Source of the DNA: Paraburkholderia sp. CNPSo 3274
GTDB lineage: Bacteria; Pseudomonadota; Gammaproteobacteria; Burkholderiales; Burkholderiaceae
Length of the DNA: 64,000 nucleotides
Assembly (NCBI RefSeq): GCF_024206475.1
Contig: NZ_JAMBPR010000028.1
Coordinates: forward strand, 1 to 64,000
Direction of reading: 5' to 3'
Both the position numbers and the translations under genes were made by a program. Shown here piece by piece: positions 51,423 through 58,432 of this stretch; the stretch's first letter is position 1, and the number at the start of each line of letters is the position of its first letter. Under the pieces are notes generated by a model, which saw only the letters and a program-made list of their open reading frames with translations, made no database searches and had not been told where the DNA came from.

Positions 51423-52421
51423 ATGGATGTCACGGTAGTCTGGGCAACCATTATCGCCATTGGTCTTTTCATGTATATCGTCCTCGACGGGTTCGATCTG
51501 GGCATTGGCATGATTTTCCCGTTCTTCCCCTCGGACTCCATCCGGGACATGCTGATGCACAGCATCGCCCCGGTATGGGACGGCAATGAGACGTGGCTCG
51601 TATTGGGCGGAGCTGCGTTGTTCGCCGCATTTCCAATGGTCTACTCCGTCGCGCTCTCGGGGCTTTATTTGCCGATCATCTTCATGCTCGTGTGCCTGAT
51701 TTTTCGCGGCGTCTCATTCGAGCTGCGCGGCAAGGCCAACCGGACGAAGAATCTTTGGAGTCTCGCCTTCATCTGCGGATCCGCTGGCGCTGCATTCTTT
51801 CAAGGGGTGATCCTCGGCTCCTACCTCCAGGGTATTCCCGTGCAAGACGGTGTGTTCTCGGGTGACCCGTTCTTCTGGGTTTCCCCCTTCAGCTTCCTCA
51901 CCGGCATGGGTCTCATGGTGACCTATGCGCTGCAAGGCGCCACCTACCTCGTCATGAAGACGGAGGGCGAACTGCAAGACAGCCTCTTCGGGATCGTTTG
52001 GCCAATGACACTCGCGTTGCTGGCGTTCATCGTCGTCGTGAGCATCTGGACGCCGCTCACGGACGCCGAAGTCGCCGCGCGATGGTTCAGTTCTTCGTTC
52101 CGCTATAGCCTCTATCCGGTCCCGATTCTCGTTGCGGTGACGGCGGTCGGCATGTACCGCGCAGTCAAAAGACGCTCGGATTTTGCACCCTTCGTGCTTT
52201 GCAACGTTCTGATTCTTCTCGGCTACCTTGGACTCCTGATCAGCATCTGGCCCTACGCCATTCCTCGTTCCATAACGTTGTGGCAGGCGGCTTCACCCCG
52301 GTCGAGTCAGATATTTGCGCTCGTTGGCGCAGTGATCATCATCCCGATCATCGTCGTTTATACGACTGTGGGCTACTGGGTATTCCGCGGAAAAGTCTCG
52401 CAAGATAGCCAGTATCATTGA
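51423..52421 (+). CDS. cioB: Cytochrome bd-type ubiquinol oxidase subunit II
   Basis: 332 residues from the ATG at 51423 (CAGGAG site); the open frame extends far upstream but only as antisense-like frame inside cioA. Typical CydB start DVTVVWATIIAIGLFMYIVL, followed by DGFDLGIG. Then APVWDGNETWLVLGGAALFA, the conserved Trp/Asn segment, and about eight membrane helices to WVFRGKVSQ. It pairs with subunit I to form the oxidase. The gap to cioA is 41 bases and to the small downstream subunit gene 14 bases. Confidence 0.94.
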   Translation: MDVTVVWATIIAIGLFMYIVLDGFDLGIGMIFPFFPSDSIRDMLMHSIAPVWDGNETWLVLGGAALFAAFPMVYSVALSGLYLPIIFMLVCLIFRGVSFELRGKANRTKNLWSLAFICGSAGAAFFQGVILGSYLQGIPVQDGVFSGDPFFWVSPFSFLTGMGLMVTYALQGATYLVMKTEGELQDSLFGIVWPMTLALLAFIVVVSIWTPLTDAEVAARWFSSSFRYSLYPVPILVAVTAVGMYRAVKRRSDFAPFVLCNVLILLGYLGLLISIWPYAIPRSITLWQAASPRSSQIFALVGAVIIIPIIVVYTTVGYWVFRGKVSQDSQYH

Positions 52422-52435
52422 CGGAGGATAGAACC

Positions 52436-52576
52436 ATGTCGGATACCCCTCACGAAGAGCAGCAGACCCTTGGCAAGCGTATGACGTGGTTCGCCATACT
52501 CTGGCTGCTCGGCTTCGTTTTCACCGTCCTGCTCGCCATGCCCTTTCATTTTCTCGTCGTGGCTTTGCAACGTTGA
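52436..52576 (+). CDS. Third, single-span small subunit of the bd-type oxidase (46 aa)
   Basis: The ATG at 52436 has a strong GGAGG site and lies 14 bases after cioB. It encodes 46 residues: a polar head MSDTPHEEQQTLGKRM, one transmembrane helix TWFAILWLLGFVFTVLLAMP, and a short tail ending VVALQR. Size, topology and position fit the small subunits of bd-type oxidases (CydX-like or DUF2474-like), which stabilize the heme-bearing subunit. The exact family cannot be fixed by eye. It ends 18 bases before the convergent formate dehydrogenase operon. It is easily missed because of its length. Confidence 0.75.
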   Translation: MSDTPHEEQQTLGKRMTWFAILWLLGFVFTVLLAMPFHFLVVALQR

Positions 52577-52594
52577 TGGCGGCTGAACGCTCGA

Positions 52595-53242
52595 TCACTT
52601 CAGATTCTGTGACTTGATGACTGACCGGAACCACCGCGGGTGGTGCTTTCTCGCCCACCCCGGCGTGACATAGCCGTGAAGCATCGCACCCAGCGTGCCG
52701 TCGATCCATATTCCGGCGTAGATATGCACCGTGATCGCCAGGATCAAGACCAATGCAACGAGCGAATGTACCAACGCGGCAAAGCGAAGGACGTCAATGG
52801 CGAAGTACGCCGAGAAATAGCGACGCCAAATGACGATGCCCGAGAGCAGCAGCGCGATCATGCAGGGCAACAGCGTCCAGAAAAGCATCTTCTGGCCGCC
52901 ATTGTATCGGGCCACCTCGGGAAGTCCTTCGTCGCGATTCTGGAGAATCAGCAAAATACGAAGAAGCCATTGAATGTCGCTGAGTTCGATGAGATTGTGG
53001 CGCCAATAGCGAATCGCGAGGCAAGAGAACGCCGAAAACATGACGAGGCCGATGAACGGGTGCAGGATTCTCATCCACTGTCCGCCGCCAAACAGCGCAG
53101 AAAGCCAGAACATGGCCGGATGAAACAGCGCAAGACCTGACAGCGCGAGCAAGATGAAGCTCAACGCCGTGATCCAGTGGACGGTACGTTCGTTGGCGTT
53201 ATAACGCTCGATCAGGAAATCGGACCTGCCGTTATTGCTGCT
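52595..53242 (-). CDS. fdnI: Formate dehydrogenase N cytochrome b556 subunit (gamma)
   Basis: 215 residues from the ATG at 53242 (AAGGAGG), overlapping the end of fdnH by 11 bases. Four transmembrane helices, with heme His in NERTVHWITALSFILLALSG, RILHPFIGLVMFSAFSCLAI, ALVHSLVALVLILAITVHIY and nearby. The short conserved end WARKHHPRW faces the cytoplasm. It takes electrons from the FdnH iron-sulphur chain and reduces quinone on the cytoplasmic side, so formate oxidation outside contributes to proton motive force. Last gene of the leftward fdnGHI operon. Confidence 0.92.
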   Translation of the reverse strand, partial: SSNNGRSDFLIERYNANERTVHWITALSFILLALSGLALFHPAMFWLSALFGGGQWMRILHPFIGLVMFSAFSCLAIRYWRHNLIELSDIQWLLRILLILQNRDEGLPEVARYNGGQKMLFWTLLPCMIALLLSGIVIWRRYFSAYFAIDVLRFAALVHSLVALVLILAITVHIYAGIWIDGTLGAMLHGYVTPGWARKHHPRWFRSVIKSQNLK

Positions 53243-54155
53243 CATCTTTTGCCTCCTTGCTGGCCTCGATATCTGCGCGCGCAGCTTCCTCATCGGACTC
53301 GTGTACCCTATTTGGCCCGATCCGCACGTAGTGAAAAAAGGTCGTCAAAATTGTAAGAAACAGCACCGCCAGAGCCAGCGGCTTGGCAATACTTTTCCAC
53401 ACCATGACGAGTGGATTGATTCGCGGCCGGTCGGGCAGACCGTGATAGAGAGACGGCTGATCCGCGTGATGGAGGACATACATGACGTGCGTTCCCCCTA
53501 CACCGGACGGATCATAGAGTCCTGCATTCTCGAAACCGCGTCGTTTCAGATCCACGATTCGATCGGCAGCCTGCGCCTTCATGTCTTCCTTGGTCCCGAA
53601 CATGATCGCCCCGGTCGGGCAGGTCTTCGAGCAGGCAGGCTCCTGACCAACGGCAACACGATCCGAGCAGAGCGTGCACTTGTACATGCGATGGTCGGTC
53701 TTCGAGAGCCTCGGTATATTGAACGGGCATCCGGCTATACAGTAGCCACAGCCAATGCAGTTCTCTTCATGAAAGTCGACGATGCCATTCGTGTACTGCA
53801 CGATGGCGCCCGGCGACGGGCAGGCCTTGAGACACCCTGGATCCTCACAGTGCATGCAGCCATCCTTGCGGATGAGCCACTCCAGATCCCCTTTGGGATT
53901 GACGTATTCCGTGAAACGCATGACGGTCCACGAGTGCTCCGATAGATCACGCGGATTGTCGTAGACTCCGACGTTCTCGCCAATCTCGTCTCTCAGGTCG
54001 TTCCACTCCATGCACGCGGTCTGACATGCCTTGCACCCTATGCATTTCGAAACGTCGATCAACTTGGCCACCGTGCCGGTGACAGGATTCCGGTCGCCAG
54101 GCGGTGGCACGGTCGTGGCGGATAACCGCCTGATATCCAGTGATTGCAGGGACAC
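53232..54155 (-). CDS. fdnH: Formate dehydrogenase N iron-sulphur subunit (beta)
   Basis: 307 residues, start GTG after GAGGTG. Four ferredoxin-like clusters: CIGCKACQTACMEWND, CMHCEDPGCLKACPSPGA, CIGCGYCIAGCPFNIPR, and CTLCSDRVAVGQEPACSKTC. A C-terminal membrane anchor (SIAKPLALAVLFLTILTTFF) is followed by a charged cytoplasmic tail. It conducts electrons from the selenomolybdenum subunit to cytochrome b. It starts nine bases after the fdnG stop and overlaps fdnI. It has no signal peptide, so it is exported together with FdnG through Tat. Confidence 0.93.
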   Translation of the reverse strand: MSLQSLDIRRLSATTVPPPGDRNPVTGTVAKLIDVSKCIGCKACQTACMEWNDLRDEIGENVGVYDNPRDLSEHSWTVMRFTEYVNPKGDLEWLIRKDGCMHCEDPGCLKACPSPGAIVQYTNGIVDFHEENCIGCGYCIAGCPFNIPRLSKTDHRMYKCTLCSDRVAVGQEPACSKTCPTGAIMFGTKEDMKAQAADRIVDLKRRGFENAGLYDPSGVGGTHVMYVLHHADQPSLYHGLPDRPRINPLVMVWKSIAKPLALAVLFLTILTTFFHYVRIGPNRVHESDEEAARADIEASKEAKDEQQ

Positions 54156-54164
54156 GTTTGCACC

Positions 54165-57100
54165 TCATACCTTTTCGACCTTGACGAGGAAGGACTTGAA
54201 CTCCGGCGTCTGCGTGTTCGCGTCGCCGACCGATGGGGTCAGGATGTTGGCGAGATAGCCGGGCCGGGCGAGCCCCTTATAGCCCCAATGAAGCGGCACG
54301 CCTACCGTGTGAACCCTTTTCCCCTCCACCATGAGCGGCCGGATGCGCTTCGTCACGAGGGCGATTGCAACGATGTAACCGCGCCTGGACGACACCTTCA
54401 CGCTATCTCCCGAAACGATCCGCAGTTCGTCGGCAAGTTCGTCGCCAATCTCGACGAATTGCTCCGGCTGGATGATGGCGTTCAGGCGCGCATGCTTCGT
54501 CCAGAAGTGGAAATGCTCGGTCAATCGATACGTCGTGGCCGTATGCGGAAACTCGGCGGCCGTGCCGAAATCCCTTCTGTCACGCGCGAACACGCGCGCA
54601 ACCGGGTTGTTCGTGACATCGGGATGGTCCGGGTGGAGCGGATTGAAACCGATGGGCGTTTCGAAGGGCTCGTAGTGCTCCGGGAACGGTCCTTCTTTCA
54701 TCTGCCGTCGTGCGAAAAAGCGAGCCACGCCTTCCGGGTTCATGATGAAAGGCCCCATGCCAAGCGAAGGCGCTTCGTCTTCCTTGTAGTCGGCAATATC
54801 CGCGCCGATCCACTGGCTCCCATTCCATTTGAGGATCGTCCGGCTCGGATCGAACGGTTGCCCATTCAGGTCGCAGGAAGCCCGGTTATAGAGGATTCTT
54901 CGATTCTCGGGCCACGCCCATGCCCAGCCAGTCGACTGCCCGATATTGGTGGGATCGCTATTGTCGCGGCGCGCCATCATGTTCCCCGCTTCCGTCCACG
55001 CGCCGCAGAAGATCCAGCATCCGCTCGCGGTACTGCCATCGTCGCGAAGTTGCGAAAAGCCTGAGAGTTGCTGGCCGGCTCTCACAACGACCGCGCCAGC
55101 GTTGTGCGAATCGCCAAGGTCCGATAGCGCCGACCCGTTGTACTCTTTGGCCAGTTCCTCGGGCGTGGGGCTTTGCGGGTTCGCATAGGGCCAGCTGAGT
55201 TTCAGTATCGGCTCGGCATACGCTCCGCCTTCGTTGCGATACAGCTCCCGCATCCGCGTGAAGATGTTCGACATGATCTCGGCATCGCCGAGGGCGTCGC
55301 CAGGCGGCTCAGCGCCCTTCCAATGCCACTGAAGAACGCGCGAAGAACTGACCACCGAGCCGTTTTCTTCCGCAAAACAAGTGGTAGGCAGCCGGAACAC
55401 CTCGGTCTGGATCTTCGCCGGATCGGCCTTGTGATAGTCGCCAAAGTCCTTCCAGTACTCAGACGTTTCCGTGGCGAGCGGGTCCATGATGACGAGCCAC
55501 TTGAGCTTGCACAGCCCCTCGAAGACCTTGGCCTTGTTCGGCGCCGAAGCAATCATGTTGAAACCCTGGCAGACGTAGCCCGTCATCTTTCCCTGGCTCA
55601 TCGACTCGACGTTTTGAATCAGGTCATAGGTTTTATCCGGCTTCGGCAGATAGTCGTAGGCCCAGTTGTTCTCTTTCGTCGCGGCGTCGCCCCACCAGGA
55701 CTTCATCATGCTGACAAAAAAAGCCCGGTAGTTCTGGTAGTAGCTCAATTGATTGGGACGTAGAGGTTTGAGCGCATGGCGCTGGATATAAGCCTCGTAG
55801 TCCTGGTCGTCTTCCCAAGGCAACACCATGTAACCCGGCAACATCTCGCTCAATAGTCCGAGGTCGGTCAAACCCTGGATATTGGAGTGACCGCGCAAGG
55901 CGTTCACACCGCCACCCGAGATGCCGATGTTGCCGAGCAGCAGTTGGACCATGGCGCCGGTGCGGATGATCTGCGAGCCGGTCGAGTGATGCGTCCAGCC
56001 GAGCGCATACAGAAGCGTCCCGGCACGATTGGGCGCCGCGGTGCTGGCAAGTATTTCGCAGACGTGCACGAACTTCTCCTGCGGCGTACCGCAGATTCTT
56101 TCCACCATCTGCGGCGTGTACCGCGAGAAGTGTCCTTTCATCAACTGATAGACACACCGCGGATGCGACAACGTCGCGTCGGTCTTCACGAATCCGGTAT
56201 CGTCGAGTTCGTATTCCCAGGTGCTCTTGTCATACGATCGCTTGTCGGCGTCGTAGCCCGAATAAAGCCCATTATCGAATGCAAAGTCCTCCCTGACGAT
56301 GAAGCTGAAATCCGTGTAGTGCTTTACGTACTCGTGCTGGATCTTGTCGTTCGTCAGCAGGTAGTTGATGACGCCGCCCAGAAAAGCGATATCGGTTCCG
56401 GTGCGGATCGGCGCATAGTAATCCGCCACCGAAGCGGTACGCGTAAAGCGTGGATCGACCACCACGAGCTGTGCGCCGCGATGCGCCTTCGCTTCGACCA
56501 CCCATTTGAATCCGCATGGATGCGCCTCGGCCGCATTGCCGCCCATGACCAGAATGACATCGGCATTCCGGATATCCACCCAATGATTCGTCATCGAACC
56601 GCGGCCGAACGTCGGGGCAAGACCTGCCACCGTCGGGCCGTGTCAGACACGCGCCTGGTTGTCGAATGCGAGCATCCCCAGGCTGCGCACGACTTTATGG
56701 GTGAGATAGCCGGCCTCGTTGCTCGCGGCCGAAGCGGCGAGAAATCCGGTGGAGACCCAGCGGTTGACGAGTTTGCCCTCGTCCGTTCGATGAATGAAAT
56801 TCGCGTCGCGGTCTGCTTTCATCAGCGCGGCGATGCGGTCGAACGCGTCATTCCAGGAGATCGGCACCCACTTGTCCGATCCGGCCGCGCGGTATTCGGG
56901 AATTTTGAGCCGCGCTTCGCTATGCACGAAGTCGAGAAGACTTGCGCCCTTCGGACATAGCGTGCCGCGATTGACAGGGTGGTCAGGGTCGCCTTCGATA
57001 TGGATGATGCTGCCTTTGGCGTTTTTGGCGTTGTCGCCCAGTGCGTACATCAAGATCCCGCAGCCCACCGAACAGTACGTGCAGGTGTTTCTCACCTCAG

Positions 57101-57230
57101 TGGTGCGCATGAGCTTGTATTGGCGCACCTCCGCCAGCGCGGTAGCGGGCGAAAACCCGGTGAGTGCGAGGCTCGAACTCGCTAACGTGGTTGCAGTGAG
57201 CTTGAGGAACTGGCGACGGGTCAAGTTATC
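54165..57230 (-). CDS. fdnG: Formate dehydrogenase N catalytic subunit, selenocysteine-containing
   Basis: One gene of 1022 codons (1021 residues), read through an in-frame UGA at 56643-56645. From the ATG at 57230 (GGGGGAG site) the UGA is codon 196, the same residue number as selenocysteine in Escherichia coli FdnG (1015 residues). Tat signal: NLTRRQFLKLTATTLASSSL. 4Fe-4S site: NTCTYCSVGCGILM and GTLCPKGASLL. Around the UGA: FDNQARV-Sec-HGPTVAGLAPTFGRG, then DVILVMGGNAAEAHPCGFKW, where the molybdopterin-binding body begins. It oxidizes formate to CO2 in the periplasm. A SECIS-like hairpin follows the UGA. Naive gene finding splits it into two ORFs (56643-57275 and 54165-56630). Selenocysteine machinery genes are not in the window. 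Confidence 0.95.
56602..56645 (-). promoter_or_regulatory. Bacterial SECIS element at the fdnG UGA
   Basis: Directly after the UGA the transcript can fold. The lower stem is CGGCC (56640-56636) with GGCCG (56606-56602). The apical stem is GGCA (56628-56625) with UGCC (56619-56616), closing the five-base loop GGUCU. The loop with GU and the distance from the UGA fit known SelB-binding elements of formate dehydrogenases. Confidence 0.8.
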
Positions 57231-57473
57231 CATGAAGACTCCCCCGGGGATCTGCTCGCGGCCGCACAAAGGCACGACACACGTTATTGTTCCCGATACC
57301 CGTCACCACGTATTTTCTGAACGCACGCTTTTTTTATTTCACTGCTTTCCTATACCTTCGTTTAATACTGCGGAGCTTCCACGGCGCTCCCCCATACCCC
57401 TGTAGACTACCGGCGCTAGTTGTCACGCGATATCTTGCAGATACTTTCCCGCACGGACACGGAGGATAGATCC
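57231..57473. promoter_or_regulatory. Divergent promoter region of fdnG and the AraC-type regulator
   Basis: 243 bases with no gene. The paired dyads at 57349-57408 sit in the middle and can serve both directions. An A/T run (TTTTTTTATTTCA) at 57330-57342 lies between the dyads and fdnG. The AraC side ends with a good ribosome site. Confidence 0.55.
57349..57408. promoter_or_regulatory. Paired dyad operators between fdnG and the AraC gene
   Basis: Site A is CCTATACCTTCGTTTAAT (57349-57366; TATAC-CTTC-GTTTA, centre 57357.5), identical to 49046-49063. Site B is ATAC-CCCT-GTAG (57394-57405, centre 57399.5). The centres are exactly 42 bp apart, as at the oxidase promoter. Site A is about 127 bases before fdnG; site B about 75 and site A 117 before the AraC start. 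Confidence 0.65.
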
Positions 57474-58406
57474 ATGAACGCGCCCCTTCTCATCGGTCGA
57501 TATGCAAGGTCATCGGAAGCCGTATCGTGTGAACCGGATCGCGGCTTCGCGCTTCCAGAAGTGCTGCGCTGGACGAGCGGAACGCCCAAGGCGTGGGGTA
57601 CGCAAATCGACAGCCGTTGCATTCTCGTCGCGCTTTGCCTGAACCAGTCGCTCCTGACGCTGGCGATAGACGGCGTATCATTTCATGACGGCGTCGTCGA
57701 TCGAGGCGCGGCGCTCGTGATACCCGCCGGCTCCCGGATCGATGCGCGTTTCGCCACGCCGAGCGACTTCCTGCATGTCCATGTGCCCCCATACTGGCTC
57801 ACCGAATGGCTCGACAACGACGACATAGCGGATATCGATTCCATTTTGTCGGAGCCGCAACATCTTCGCGACCCGCTGGTATTCAAGCTGACCGGCACGC
57901 TTTTGCGCGCGATTCACGGCAAATCCTCCACGAGCACGATTTACGCGGACGGCATCACGTTATCCATTCTCGCGCGCCTGCTCGAAATCATGGTGCTGCG
58001 CGCCACGATCAAACCGGCTCGCGCGCCCACTGTCTCGCCGCTCGAGGCGTGGCGCGTGAAGATGGCAATCGACTTCATCGATCAGCGTATCGATCAGAGC
58101 ATGACGTCGGCCGAACTGGGCGCGGCGGTCGGTCTGTCGCCCATGCACTTTGCGGCGCGCTTTCGCGCCGCAACGGGCACCTCGCCACATACGTTCATTC
58201 TTCGCAGACGCATCGAGCACGCCCAAACGCTGCTCGCCACCACGAAGTCGACCGTTGCCGATATTGCCTTTAGCGTGGGTTTCCGTACGCAAGCGCACTT
58301 CACGACCGTGTTTCGACGCCACGTTGACGATACGCCGCATCGCTGGCGCGGCAAGCACGGGGCAACCGTGCGGCTGGGAGCGCATAACCTTGCAAACGTC
58401 GCGTGA
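57474..58406 (+). CDS. AraC-family transcriptional regulator
   Basis: 310 residues from the ATG at 57474 (GGAGG site; the frame is open 18 codons further without one). The N-terminal 190 residues form a cupin-like sensing domain without close resemblance to a named group. The C-terminal 100 residues have the two HTHs of AraC: IDQSMTSAELGAAVGLSPMH, FAARFRAATGTSPHTFILRR, then STVADIAFSVGFRTQAHFTT and VFRRHVDDTPHRWR. Divergent from fdnGHI and sharing its promoter region, it is the obvious candidate to control formate dehydrogenase, although the dyads there look like sites for a dimeric NarL/FixJ-type protein rather than the direct repeats AraC proteins prefer. Confidence 0.88.
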   Translation: MNAPLLIGRYARSSEAVSCEPDRGFALPEVLRWTSGTPKAWGTQIDSRCILVALCLNQSLLTLAIDGVSFHDGVVDRGAALVIPAGSRIDARFATPSDFLHVHVPPYWLTEWLDNDDIADIDSILSEPQHLRDPLVFKLTGTLLRAIHGKSSTSTIYADGITLSILARLLEIMVLRATIKPARAPTVSPLEAWRVKMAIDFIDQRIDQSMTSAELGAAVGLSPMHFAARFRAATGTSPHTFILRRRIEHAQTLLATTKSTVADIAFSVGFRTQAHFTTVFRRHVDDTPHRWRGKHGATVRLGAHNLANVA

Positions 58407-58432
58407 GGGGCCACGCTCGTCACGCAGAAGCG

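Noticed and set aside
56643..57275. Separate 210-codon 'formate dehydrogenase fragment'
   Set aside because: It ends at the selenocysteine UGA and belongs to fdnG; not an independent gene or a pseudogene.
58402..58426. GCGTGA/TCACGC inverted repeat between the AraC and NB-ARC genes as terminator
   Set aside because: Six-base stem with a 13-base loop and no T-tract; too weak to call.
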